A stretch of DNA of 64,000 nt from Amycolatopsis bartoniae (GTDB lineage: Bacteria; Actinomycetota; Actinomycetes; Mycobacteriales; Pseudonocardiaceae), in the NCBI RefSeq assembly GCF_014191255.1, contig NZ_JACHWH010000015.1, positions 43,516-107,515 on the forward strand. Direction: 5' to 3'. The notes below the pieces were generated by a model. It had not been told where the DNA came from. It ran no database searches and was given only the letters and a program-made list of their open reading frames with translations. Shown piece by piece: positions 44,175 to 52,658 of this stretch (position 1 is the stretch's first letter; the number at the start of each line of letters is the position of its first letter). The translations under genes and the position numbers were made by a program.

Positions 44175-44816
44175 TCAGCTGTGCTCGGACGGCAGTCCGC
44201 TGCCGTCCGTGGTGATGCTGCGTGCCAGCCGATCGGCGTGGCTGCGGATGGCGCCGGCGAGATCGAGCCGGCCCTCGGTGAGGACCCATTGCAGCTGCAG
44301 TCCGTCGCTGACCGCGATGCATTCCCTCGCCAGGGCATCGCAGTCGAGATCCGCGTGCACGTCACCGGTGCTCACGCTGAAGCGGAAGCGCTCGGCGATG
44401 GCTGCCACCACGTTCTCGTACTGTCGCGAGTAGAGGGTGTGCGCAGCGCTGGATGGCTCGGCCGCCTCGGACATCAGGTGCACGAAGAGCTCGATCAGCC
44501 CGGGCCGGCTGAGGTACCGGCGGGTGGCTTCGACCATCCTTGCCAGCGTCGCGACCGCGCCGGCCTGGGGGTCGGCCTGTTCCCACCATTGGTCCGCGTC
44601 GGACATGCGGTGTTGCACGACAGCCAGGAGCAGGTGCTGCTTGCTGGGAAAGTGGTGCAGCAGGCCGCTGTCGGTGATTTCGGCGTCTTCGGCGATCTGT
44701 GCCATCGACGTGCGGCGGTAGCCGTCCCGGGCGAACCGGTCCGCCGCGGTTTCGACGATTTTGGCCCGGCGGACGACTCCCACCTTGTACGCGCCCCGGC
44801 GCCCTCGGCTGACCAT
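44175..44816 (-). CDS. TetR-family regulator between the rhamnosidase genes
   Basis: A 213-residue TetR protein with a helix-turn-helix at about residues 15-60 (AKIVETAADRFARDGYRRTS, then MAQIAEDAEITDSGLLHHF). The C-terminal domain is helical, with the conserved segment LARECIAVSDGLQLQWVL. It lies between the two GH106 genes on the same strand, after the terminator of the distal one, and may regulate glycoside use. The operators upstream of the glycosidases look LacI-like instead, so its target is uncertain. Confidence 0.92.
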   Translation of the reverse strand: MVSRGRRGAYKVGVVRRAKIVETAADRFARDGYRRTSMAQIAEDAEITDSGLLHHFPSKQHLLLAVVQHRMSDADQWWEQADPQAGAVATLARMVEATRRYLSRPGLIELFVHLMSEAAEPSSAAHTLYSRQYENVVAAIAERFRFSVSTGDVHADLDCDALARECIAVSDGLQLQWVLTEGRLDLAGAIRSHADRLARSITTDGSGLPSEHS

Positions 44817-44833
44817 GGGGACACGGTAGCGCG

Positions 44834-44880
44834 GGGCCTCTCACCCTCGCCGGACCGGCGAGGGCGAGGGTGAGAGGCCC
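44834..44880 (-). terminator. 18-bp perfect hairpin downstream of the second rhamnosidase
   Basis: Positions 44834-44851 pair perfectly with 44863-44880 around an 11-base loop. It begins 7 bp beyond the glycosidase stop at 44887 and separates it from the TetR gene. Confidence 0.9.
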
Positions 44881-44886
44881 GGTGGG

Positions 44887-47718
44887 TCAGGTCGTGCGGT
44901 TGTAGGGCACGAGGGTGACCGGGCCCAGCAACCCGTAGTCCTGGCGCGCGTTACCGCCGAAGAGGTCCGGCCTGCTGACCCGGAGCCGGTTGTTGAGGGT
45001 GGTGCCGACCTGGATCACGAGCGTGTTCTTCCCGTTCCGGAGCCGGTTTCCGAGATCGAGCACCGGATTGAACACGTTGACCGGTGGCAGTAGCTCACCG
45101 TTGAGCGTCACGCGGGCGGTATCGAAGACGGCACCAAGGCTCAGCCGAACGCCGGCGGCGCGCGTGAAGGTCGATGGCAGTGGGAACGTGGTGGTGTAGG
45201 TGCCGATGCCCGACACGTCCGCGAGCTCGTCGAGGGAGCTCCAGGCGGTGAGTTGCGTGAGCTGGAGATCGTGCACGGTCTTCGTCGTCTGTGTGGCCGT
45301 GGCACCGGGTCGCCAGTCCTCGACCTGGAGTGACCAGGAGGTGAGGGTGAGTGAAGGTCCCGAGTCGGTCTGCACCGGTCCGGCCTGCCCGGCGGGGCGC
45401 ACGACGAGCACCGTCGCTTCGTCCGGTACCAATTGGACGGATACCTGTGTCCGTCCGTTCGCCCGGGTGCTCGGGAGTGCCGCCGCGTCGCCTGTCCACG
45501 GGTCGTATCGGTAGACGACGCCGCTGCCGGCCAGTGACACGGTCTGGTTGGTCGCCGCGGCGCCCGCGTTGTGCAAGTAGTAGTAGTGGGTCGCGCCGTC
45601 GGCGCGGTGCACCGACAACAGGTCGGTCCCAGAGCTGGGGTGAAAGTCGGGGACTATTCCCGCGCGGGACAGCGCGGCGGCGACATCGGCCTCTGTGGAC
45701 ACCTTGAGGACGGTCCGCTGGGCGAGGAGCTGGCGGATGACATCGGCGAGTTCCTCGTCTTCCGATGCTGCCCGGTAGTAGCCGGGCGTTGCGGCCGGGA
45801 TGTCGCCGATGACGACGACGGTCAGGCCGCGGCGTGCGAAGTCCAGCAGTGTCTTCGCGGTGGTCACCGGCATCGTAGTCTGGTTGTTCAGCACGAGCGC
45901 GCGGTACGCGGGTCCGCCCGGAACGAGTACTTTGTTGCTGACCCGGGCTTGGGGGAGTGCCAGCGCGCCGTGGCTGAGGAACTGGTAGGCGTAGCCCGCG
46001 CGGCGAAGTCCGGTGTCGGTGAAAAAGGGCGCGTCGGCGGACGCGTTGAACTCCTGGTGATAGATGGCGATGTCGACGCGGGGTGTGCCGGTGCGCAGGA
46101 CGGCTTGGAGACGCCCGAGGTATGCGGAGACGTCGGTGGCGTGGGTCCAGGACGGCTGACGTGGCCCCCAGGCTTCGGCGAAGCTGATCGAACCGCCGAA
46201 CAGCGGGCTGAACGCGGCGAAGCCGGGCCATTGCGCGCCGGGCGCGTCGGAGTAGGCGAAACCGTGGATGACGGCCTGGTTCACCCCGGCCGCGTAGTTG
46301 GCGCCCAGTGTGGTGGCGAGTTTCTTCCAGGTGGTGTTGTATGCGCCGTTGAAAAAGGCCCCTGCTTCGTCCGACAGGAGGGGCCGTCCGCCCAGGGCGC
46401 CACCACCGGCCAGTGCGCGGAAGCTGTCGAGGTCGCTGAAGCCCAGGGACTCCCCTTCGGGTATGTCGGTGCGTGCGGCCGCGAGGATCGAGTCGACGCT
46501 GGCGCCGTAGGGCTGGTTGCGGAACTGCAGCCCCAGGGAGTTGCACCACGCCTTGAGCTTGAGCACGCGATTGTCGAGGAACAGATCGCTGAGCGTCTGC
46601 TGGTAGTCGAAGCGCACCCGGCTGGTCACCGTGTCGCCGTAGGAGAACGACGTCCCGATCAGCAGCGGGAGGTACGGCGTGAGGTCGTAACCGCGCCGCC
46701 GGGCGAATTCGGCGGGCAGGCTGGGTGTCCAGTGCGCGGTGGTCTTGAGTTCCAGCGAGTCCTCGAAGACGGCCCCGCCGACCTGGCGGAGCAGACCTCG
46801 GATCTCGGCCGTCAGCAGGTCCCTGTCCCAGTAGTCGATGACGGCTCGCGCGCCGTCCGGCCCGAAATGGTCCACGACGTAGGACTGCGGCGAGGTCACC
46901 GGCGATGCGTCGCCGGTTTTCTTGGCGTCGTACATGTTCACGATCTGGCCGGTACCCCGGGTCCACAGCGCGACCAACGCCCACGAGCCGCCCTGCGGCG
47001 CGGTCCAACGCAGCCTGCCGTTGTCTACAGTGGACGTCAGGTTCGTCACCGACCTCTCGTCCAACTTGATCACTTCGTCTGCCACCGTGCTGCCTTCCTG
47101 TAGGCGCGCGGCAAGGACGGCGTGCAGTACCGGTGTGACGACGGGGCTCGGATTGCCGGTCGTGACGCCGCTGGGAGCCTTGGCGGGGGCCGGTAGCGCG
47201 CTGTCGAAAGTGGCACCGGCGGCGACAGCCGCCACCCCGTGGATGAGTTCTTTCGCGGAACCTTTGCCGTCCGGGGTCAGCCCGGGGATCGCGGACGGCC
47301 AGTGCGGGCCGATCGTCAGATCCGCGGTCAGGCCCCGTTTCTTCGCGGTGCGCAGTGCGGTGACGACAGCGGAGTTCCAGCGGGGCGTGCCCCAGCCGTA
47401 CCGCACCGGGTCGATCGTCTCGTCGCCGGTGCCGCTGACGCTGTCCCACACGTCCGCGATCTCGAAGCCACCGAAACCGGCGTCCGCCATCGCCTCGACC
47501 TCGGCGGCGATCTCGGTGTTGTCGACCAGCGCGCCAGGCCACCACCACCGGAACTTCGGACGCGCGACGAGGGCGGGGTTGCGGAACCAGGCCGGCACGC
47601 CGTTGCCGTTGCCCGCCGCCGCGACGGCGCTGCTGAATGCGGTGCCACCGAACGTCCCGGCGGCGACGACCGCCCCGGCTGCCTGCAGGAAGCGTCTGCG
47701 CGATGGGGTGCTGGACAT
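44887..47718 (-). CDS. Secreted GH106-type glycoside hydrolase, second copy
   Basis: A 943-residue exported glycosidase. The Tat signal SRRRFLQAAGAVVAAGTFGG ends near AVAAAG. It continues with ARPKFRWWWPGALVDNTEIA and DAGFGGFEIADVWDS, typical of the GH106 barrel, a NQAVIHGFAYSDAPG loop, and a C-terminal galactose-binding-like domain (GIGTYTTTFPLPSTF). It is a diverged paralogue of the gene at 40109, so the two may cleave different rhamnosidic bonds. ATG 47718 has a GGAGAGG site 5 bases upstream; a longer in-frame ATG at 47760 falls within the operator. Confidence 0.87.
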   Translation of the reverse strand: MSSTPSRRRFLQAAGAVVAAGTFGGTAFSSAVAAAGNGNGVPAWFRNPALVARPKFRWWWPGALVDNTEIAAEVEAMADAGFGGFEIADVWDSVSGTGDETIDPVRYGWGTPRWNSAVVTALRTAKKRGLTADLTIGPHWPSAIPGLTPDGKGSAKELIHGVAAVAAGATFDSALPAPAKAPSGVTTGNPSPVVTPVLHAVLAARLQEGSTVADEVIKLDERSVTNLTSTVDNGRLRWTAPQGGSWALVALWTRGTGQIVNMYDAKKTGDASPVTSPQSYVVDHFGPDGARAVIDYWDRDLLTAEIRGLLRQVGGAVFEDSLELKTTAHWTPSLPAEFARRRGYDLTPYLPLLIGTSFSYGDTVTSRVRFDYQQTLSDLFLDNRVLKLKAWCNSLGLQFRNQPYGASVDSILAAARTDIPEGESLGFSDLDSFRALAGGGALGGRPLLSDEAGAFFNGAYNTTWKKLATTLGANYAAGVNQAVIHGFAYSDAPGAQWPGFAAFSPLFGGSISFAEAWGPRQPSWTHATDVSAYLGRLQAVLRTGTPRVDIAIYHQEFNASADAPFFTDTGLRRAGYAYQFLSHGALALPQARVSNKVLVPGGPAYRALVLNNQTTMPVTTAKTLLDFARRGLTVVVIGDIPAATPGYYRAASEDEELADVIRQLLAQRTVLKVSTEADVAAALSRAGIVPDFHPSSGTDLLSVHRADGATHYYYLHNAGAAATNQTVSLAGSGVVYRYDPWTGDAAALPSTRANGRTQVSVQLVPDEATVLVVRPAGQAGPVQTDSGPSLTLTSWSLQVEDWRPGATATQTTKTVHDLQLTQLTAWSSLDELADVSGIGTYTTTFPLPSTFTRAAGVRLSLGAVFDTARVTLNGELLPPVNVFNPVLDLGNRLRNGKNTLVIQVGTTLNNRLRVSRPDLFGGNARQDYGLLGPVTLVPYNRTT

Positions 47719-47722
47719 GGGG

Positions 47723-47760
47723 GCCTCTCCGTTGAGTACCAGTGGATTAAATCGTTTCAA
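47723..47760 (-). promoter_or_regulatory. LacI-type operator and conserved leader (copy 2)
   Basis: GCCTCTCCGTTGAG (47723-47736) and GGATTAAATCGTTTCAA (47744-47760) repeat the copy-1 arrangement with the same 7-bp gap; the palindrome has one extra mismatch. It sits immediately upstream of the second rhamnosidase. Confidence 0.6.
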
Positions 47761-47963
47761 TCGTCAGGTCTGCTGATCCGCCGAACGTTTTCCGGGCGGT
47801 GGGAACATGGTCGAGGACGAAAAACGGATACACCAGGTTTTTGAGCGGTGATGTGGGCCACATCTCTGTGGGCGCGTCGGTCGGTTGCTGGACTGCCCGG
47901 CCCGGGGTCGGGGTCGGGGCAGGGCCGCGGCATTCTCGGACCGGCCTGCGGACGTTGTCGGGC

Positions 47964-47981
47964 TAAGGGATGTCTCGTAAC
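47964..47981 (+). repeat. Left terminal inverted repeat
   Basis: TAAGGGATGTCTCGTAAC pairs with the right repeat at 48777-48794 with one mismatch. Confidence 0.88.
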
Positions 47982-48022
47982 CCGGTGTCGGTCCAGCCCG
48001 GCGGATAGTTGATCATGTTGTT

Positions 48023-48760
48023 GTGGTGCAGGCGATCACGGCGTCTCGGGCGGAGTGGATTGCCCTGTTCACCGGTCTGGAGCCGGGACAGTTCCGGAAA
48101 CTGGTGCGGCTGGTCGCGAAGCGGGGCGGTGACAAGAGCGCGGACGGGCGCCCGGACCGGCCCTGGGCGTTGCCGCTGGCCGACCGGGTGCGGCTGGTCG
48201 CGATCTACTGGCGGACGAATCTGACGATGCGGCAGATCGGGGCCGTGTTCGGGGTGGCGCATTCCTCGGCGCATCGGGTCATTGACCCAATCGGACCGCT
48301 GCTGGCGCTGGCCCCGGTCCGTAAACGCCGCGTCGACTCCGTGGCGATCGTGGACGGCACCCTGGTCCCCACCCGGGATCACTGGCCGGCCACCCCGTCG
48401 AAGAACTACCGCTACTCGACCAACGTGCAGGCCATCGACGCCAACACCCGGCTGGTGATCGCCACCGGTGACCCCCAACCGGGCAGCCGCAACGACTGCA
48501 CCGTTTACCGCGACTTCCGGCATCGCCGAGCAACTCGCCGACCGGCCGGTCATGGCCGATGGTGGATACCAAGGCAATCCCGACGTCGTCATGCCCTACC
48601 ACAAACCCCCAAGATCCGCGCTCGCGTCGAGCACGTCCTGTCCCGGATAAAAAAACCCCAAAATCCTCCGCGACTACCGCCGCGCCGCGAGCACCCTCGC
48701 CGACACAGTCTCGGGAATCGCGCCGCTCCACAACATCCTCCTCACCGCAACACCAGCCCC
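48023..48760 (+). pseudogene. Frameshifted IS5-type transposase
   Basis: The first 160 residues are intact: a helix-turn-helix TMRQIGAVFGVAHSSAHRVI and the first catalytic segment DSVAIVDGTLVPTRD. Near 48515 the frame shifts to SGIAEQLADRPVMADGGYQG. After a deletion of about 20 codons, KIRARVEHVLSRIK appears and shifts again to RDYRRAASTLADTVSGIA. The element cannot move by itself. Confidence 0.85.
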
Positions 48761-48776
48761 GCCAACCACAACACCA

Positions 48777-48794
48777 GTTACGAGACGTCCCTTA
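48777..48794 (-). repeat. Right terminal inverted repeat
   Basis: GTTACGAGACGTCCCTTA is the complement of the left repeat with one mismatch (C for T). Confidence 0.88.
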
Positions 48795-48988
48795 GGCCCC
48801 GAAGGAAGCATCTACAAGTGCATCAGCTTCGTCGGGCGTCCCGAGTTCTCCGTCGGGTCGGTGCTCGAGGACGACTATGACAGGGCTGCATACGACGACC
48901 AGATGAACGTGTACAAGCGCACCGAAGAGTGTTTCAGCGAACGGTGTTCCTACCTGCCGGTGTGCGGTGGCGGCTGCGCCTACGGCCG
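48795..48988 (+). pseudogene. Radical-SAM protein remnant (SPASM domain end)
   Basis: About 65 residues read as the C-terminal SPASM domain of a radical-SAM peptide-modifying enzyme: SIYKCISFVGRPEFSVGSV and then EECFSERCSYLPVCGGGC, with the Cx5Cx3C cluster typical of auxiliary iron-sulfur sites. The catalytic CxxxCxxC barrel is missing, replaced upstream by an IS5 element, and the 3' side joins another IS fragment. It probably comes from a lost RiPP maturase or sulfatase-maturase-like gene. Confidence 0.72.
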
Positions 48989-49299
48989 AGCCGGATTCTG
49001 GCGGACAAGGGCTACTCCAGCCGAGCCGTCCGTTCTTACCTGCGCCGACGGCACATCCCGGCGACCATTCCCCGAACGCCGTGACCAGCAAGCCAACCGG
49101 CTGCGCCGCGGCCGGGCCGGTGGCCGCCCACCCGCCTTCGACCAGGTCGCCTACCGGCGCCGCAACATCGTCGAACGCTGCTTCAACCGCCTCAAACAGT
49201 TCCGCGCCATCGCCACCCGCTTCGACAAGACCACCACCTCCTACCGGAGCATGATCGACCTCGCCACACTGCTCATCTGGCTTTGAGGACAGGCCCTAG
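48989..49299 (+). mobile_element. 3' fragment of a second IS5-family element
   Basis: ADKGYSSRAVRSYLRRR and then, after a frameshift near 49070, FDQVAYRRRNIVERCFNRLK and a final LIWL form the C-terminal part of an IS5-type transposase. The end, GAGGACAGGCCCTAG, is a typical terminal repeat of this family. The 5' half is absent. Confidence 0.8.
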
Positions 49300-49638
49300 T
49301 GGTGGAACCGGGATCCACCGCGGCAACCCGAAGGCGTTTTCCCACTCACGGTGCCGCCCGAGGGGAATGCGATCATCGAATTCATGCATGTGCCACAGGT
49401 GCTCCACCCCCAGGAGGGTGCCGGGGCGCCAGCCGAGCGCGGCGACGACGGCACGATCAGCGATCCGGCCCCGGCAGTCCAGCCTGGACAGTCCGTACAC
49501 GACATCGTTCGTGCGTGGTGCCGGCAAGGTCGGTAGCGGCAGAACCCGGCGGCCCGCTATCTGAATCGGGATCTTCGCCCGCGCAGCAGCGGACGGGACG
49601 GCCAGGGGAGTGATGACGGGGCCGGTCACGATGACCAC
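49273..49638 (-). CDS. Possible AbrB-like small protein with 3' end replaced by IS sequence
   Basis: A 121-residue frame whose middle, DVVYGLSRLDCRGRIADRAV and ALGWRPGTLL, resembles the SpoVT/AbrB-like strands of small actinobacterial proteins. The stop codon lies in the terminal sequence of the IS fragment, so the natural C-terminus is probably lost. No clear ribosome site is present. It may be non-functional. Confidence 0.35.
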   Translation of the reverse strand: MVIVTGPVITPLAVPSAAARAKIPIQIAGRRVLPLPTLPAPRTNDVVYGLSRLDCRGRIADRAVVAALGWRPGTLLGVEHLWHMHEFDDRIPLGRHREWENAFGLPRWIPVPPLGPVLKAR

Positions 49639-50221
49639 CGCCGGAAAGCACGAAGCCGCGGCTCAGAGGCCACGGCGTGGTGTTGAAGTGCCTTCTGGCA
49701 CTGATACGTCAGATGTGGCACGGTTGCCACGAAACTGTGTCCGAGGGGGACTCGAGCGCCGTTTCGTGGCATCCATGGACGGGATGCGTGTTCATGCGAG
49801 CAACTATATTTGAATTCCAGCGCAATTGCAAGTGATATATTCGGCTCGCGCGAAACTGGCGTACAGTCCGCAAAGATTATGCGACGGGTAATGAAGTTCG
49901 ATTCATTGTGTTTGCATGCGGGATTGCATGAGGAGCTGTCATACGCGCCCGAACAGCCGCGTGTCGATGCGAGGTAGCCGACGACGGGCTCCTGGTGTGC
50001 GTTCGAGTCCACGGGGCGGCACGTCCTGCATTCACACCAGGTTCCAGGCTCGACGAGGGGGTGCGTGACCTGGTCCTTCGTATTCGTCTGCGGTTGAACT
50101 CGCAATGTTGATTTGAGGAATGTACGCGGTAAGTCACCGGCGAGGTCCGTACAGTATTCAATCGAAATTCCGTCCGCGGTTGACTGCGACTTTCCGCGGC
50201 TGTCTGGTTCGACCGGCGCCG
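49639..50221. other. AT-richer non-coding stretch
   Basis: Around 49790-50130 the sequence is visibly richer in A and T than anything nearby (for example ATGCGACGGGTAATGAAG and GTGATATATTCGG). Long frames on the minus strand here show no protein-like composition. It is probably foreign DNA brought in with, or between, the insertion sequences. No gene is supported. Confidence 0.5.
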
Positions 50222-50535
50222 CCGTTACCGTGGTGTGCACGCTGTGCCTGTGCGGATTTCCCGATGAACGTGTCGCCATCGCGGAGATGTACCGGGTGGC
50301 GCGGCCCGGCGGCAGGTTGCTCCTGCTCGATCACATCGGCAGCCACCACAAGCTGATCTGGTGGGGCCACCGGCTGCTGGAGAAGCTGATGGTTCGGATG
50401 CTGGGCGACTATCAGACCCGCCGACCACTACCGCTGGTGAAGGAAGCCGGCTTCATCGTGGAACGGGCGGAACGCCTCAAGGCGGGCACTGTGGAACGCC
50501 TCAGCGCGCGCAAACCCACCGGTGTCGCTGACTGA
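50222..50535 (+). pseudogene. 5'-truncated SAM-dependent methyltransferase
   Basis: The C-terminal half of a class I methyltransferase: VVCTLCLCGFPDERVAIAEM, YRVARPGGRLLLLDHIGS and RPLPLVKEAGFIVERAERLK. The SAM-binding glycine loop that should precede it is absent, and the upstream sequence is the unrelated AT-rich stretch. The 3' end is intact. Confidence 0.8.
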
Positions 50536-50571
50536 GCAGCGACGTCTCCCGCGCGACGCGGGCGGGCATGG

Positions 50572-51225
50572 TCAGGTGGCGACCGGGAGGTCGGCCAGCC
50601 GCCATTCGAGCATCCCGTCGGCCAGCCGGCGGGCCGCTCGTCCGTGCGCGGTGAGCAGTCGCACGGCGTCATGTGCGAGCACGCAGTACGCGCCGCGGCA
50701 GTAGGCGACGATCTCCTGATCGAGCGGGAGTTCGGCCAACCTCTCCGCGAGCTGCTCCACGGGAATCGACACCGCTCCGGGGATGTGCCCGGCGACGTAC
50801 TCCTCGACAGGCCGCACATCGATCACCATGGCCCGCCCCGAGTCGACGCGCCGCAGCAGTTCCTCGCGGGTGACCTGGTCGGTGTCCGGTCCGAGGTAGG
50901 CGTCGCGGGCGGCCTGCACCTCGGCCAGGTGTTCGCTGGCCACGCTGCGCACCAGTGCGTAGAGCGCGGCGACATCGGCACCGGCGAGTCGGTAGTAGAT
51001 CTTGGTGCCCTCCCGGCGCGTGGCCACCAGGTTGGCCCGTTTGAGGGTCTGCAGATGCGCCGAGGCCGTGGTCAGCCCGAGTTCCGCGGCTCGTGCGAGT
51101 GCCTCCACCGTCCGCTCGCCCTGGGCGAGCAGGTCGAGTAGTTCCAGGCGCTTGCCGCTGCTCATCGCCTTGCCGACCTGAGCGAACAGGTCGAACAAGG
51201 CACTCTTCGCGTCGCGGTCACCCAT
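50572..51225 (-). CDS. ArsR-type regulator fused to a rhodanese domain
   Basis: A 217-residue protein. Residues 10-90 form an ArsR winged helix (GERTVEALARAAELGLTTAS, then AHLQTLKRANLVATRREG). Residues 110-215 form a rhodanese domain with the active-site loop YCRGAYCVLAHDA. Such fusions sense reactive sulfur or persulfide and derepress sulfur-oxidation genes. It is divergent from the metallo-beta-lactamase-rhodanese gene at 51300, with a CTCTG/CAGAG inverted repeat between them. The ATG is at 51225. Confidence 0.92.
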   Translation of the reverse strand: MGDRDAKSALFDLFAQVGKAMSSGKRLELLDLLAQGERTVEALARAAELGLTTASAHLQTLKRANLVATRREGTKIYYRLAGADVAALYALVRSVASEHLAEVQAARDAYLGPDTDQVTREELLRRVDSGRAMVIDVRPVEEYVAGHIPGAVSIPVEQLAERLAELPLDQEIVAYCRGAYCVLAHDAVRLLTAHGRAARRLADGMLEWRLADLPVAT

Positions 51226-51239
51226 GTTTCTCCAATCAT

Positions 51240-51262
51240 CTCTGGAATAGTGTAGAACAGAG
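51240..51262. promoter_or_regulatory. CTCTG-N13-CAGAG operator candidate
   Basis: The inverted repeat CTCTG (51240-51244) and CAGAG (51258-51262) lies in the 74-bp gap between the divergent ArsR-rhodanese gene and the sulfur operon, the expected place for an ArsR operator. Confidence 0.45.
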
Positions 51263-51299
51263 GCGTAGTCCCCGGCGGTGCGGAGTCAAGGAGGAGCCG

Positions 51300-52658
51300 A
51301 TGAGCACGATCGACGTGGTTCCGTTCGTCGACGAAGGGCTAGGCAACTCGGCCTACCTGGTCGATCTCGGCGACGGCCGGGCGATGGTGGTCGACGTCAG
51401 CCTCGACCTGCGCGCGACCTTGCACGCCGCGCAACGGCGTGGGCTGACTATGGCGTTCGCCGCCGACACGCACCTCCACGCGGACTTCCTGTCCGGCGCC
51501 CGGCAGCTGTCGTCGGCTGAGGGCACGCGGGTGCTGGCCTCGGCGACCGGGCACCGCGAGTTCACCCACAGCGGCTTACGCGATGGCGACGAGGTCGACC
51601 TGGGTGGCCTGCGACTGCGGGCCCTGGGCACGCCGGGCCACACCCACGAGCATCTGTCGTTCCTGCTGCTGGACAGTGACCGTCCCATCGGGGTGTTCAC
51701 TGGTGGTTCCCTGCTGGTGGGCTCCGCGGCCCGCACCGACCTTGTCTCACCCGAGCAGACCGAAGCATTGGCCCGCGCCCAGTACGCCTCACTGCAACGG
51801 CTCGCGGCCCTGCCGGACGAGGTGGCGGTGTGGCCCACTCACGGCGCCGGATCGTTCTGCTCGGCCCCGCCCGGCACCGACCGGGTCAGCACCATCGGCG
51901 AGGAGAAGGCCACCAACCCATTGCTGAACGCCGAGGACGAGGACAGTTTCGTGGCCGCACTGCTCGGATCGCTGGGCAGTTTCCCGCCCTACTTCCTGCG
52001 GCTGGGCGAGATTAACCGCCGCGGGCCCGCCATCCTCGACCGAACCCCAGAGCTGGCGGCGCTCGACGTCGTCAGCGTGCGGGCGATGCTCGCCGAGGGC
52101 GCCCAGTTGGTCGACGTGCGGCCCGTGCCGGAGTTCGCCGCTGCGCATGTACCGGGCGCGTTGTCCATCCCGCTGCGGCCGGTGTTCGCGTCCTGGCTCG
52201 GCTGGCTCGCCCCGCACGACCGGTCGCTGATCATCCTGCGCGGACCCGACCAGGACCCGGCCGAGATCGTCTGGCAGGCCACCAAGATCGGCTACACCAA
52301 CCTCGTTGGCGAACTCACCGGCGGCATCGACGCCTGGACCGTCGCGGGCGATGCCACCACCACTACTCGACTGGTTGGTCCTGACGAGGTTGCGGGCCCG
52401 GTACTGGACATCCGGCAAACCCCGGAGTTCGCCGCCGGGCATCTGCCCGACGCCCTGCATCTCGAACTCGGCGACCTGCTCCGCCGCGCCGATGAGGTGC
52501 CGAGCGAACCGCTGGTGGTGATGTGCGGCCACGGGGAACGCGCGATGGGCGCGGCGAGTCTGCTCGAACAGGCCGGCCATCGGGACCTCGCCGTGCTGAC
52601 GGGCGGCCCGGAGGACTGGGCGGCAGCGACCGGCCGGCATTTGGAGACCGGGCTGTGA
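51300..52658 (+). CDS. Metallo-beta-lactamase fold protein with tandem rhodanese domains
   Basis: A 452-residue protein resembling persulfide dioxygenase-rhodanese fusions. The MBL domain (1-230) has THLHADF at 57-63 and TPGHTHEH. Two expected metal ligands differ: the His after the Asp is Phe63, and the Asp of the usual FTGDxL is Gly in FTGGSLLVG. The first rhodanese domain has no active-site Cys (IILRGPDQDP), while the second has one (VVMCGHGERA). It may oxidise or transfer persulfide sulfur, possibly as a binding scaffold rather than as a normal dioxygenase. ATG 51300 has an AAGGAGGAG site. Confidence 0.88.
   Translation: MSTIDVVPFVDEGLGNSAYLVDLGDGRAMVVDVSLDLRATLHAAQRRGLTMAFAADTHLHADFLSGARQLSSAEGTRVLASATGHREFTHSGLRDGDEVDLGGLRLRALGTPGHTHEHLSFLLLDSDRPIGVFTGGSLLVGSAARTDLVSPEQTEALARAQYASLQRLAALPDEVAVWPTHGAGSFCSAPPGTDRVSTIGEEKATNPLLNAEDEDSFVAALLGSLGSFPPYFLRLGEINRRGPAILDRTPELAALDVVSVRAMLAEGAQLVDVRPVPEFAAAHVPGALSIPLRPVFASWLGWLAPHDRSLIILRGPDQDPAEIVWQATKIGYTNLVGELTGGIDAWTVAGDATTTTRLVGPDEVAGPVLDIRQTPEFAAGHLPDALHLELGDLLRRADEVPSEPLVVMCGHGERAMGAASLLEQAGHRDLAVLTGGPEDWAAATGRHLETGL

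Larger units (their letters stand above)
47963..48795 (+). mobile_element. Decayed IS5-family insertion sequence with intact terminal repeats
   Basis: About 830 bp bounded by 18-bp inverted repeats (47964-47981 and 48777-48794, one mismatch) and containing a broken DDE transposase. The right end joins directly to a radical-SAM gene remnant, so the element has inserted in or next to that gene. Confidence 0.85.

Noticed and set aside
45571..47103. Plus-strand frame of 510 codons opposite the second rhamnosidase
   Set aside because: It has no start context and no protein-like motifs and is wholly antisense to a well-supported gene.
45095..47548. Minus-strand frame of 817 codons overlapping the second rhamnosidase
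   Set aside because: It is an Arg-rich alternative frame of the glycosidase gene, which has the Tat signal and family motifs in its own frame.
49626..50279. Minus-strand frame of 217 codons in the AT-rich patch
   Set aside because: The composition is Ser/His/Cys-heavy with no domain, and it overlaps a recognisable methyltransferase remnant on the other strand.
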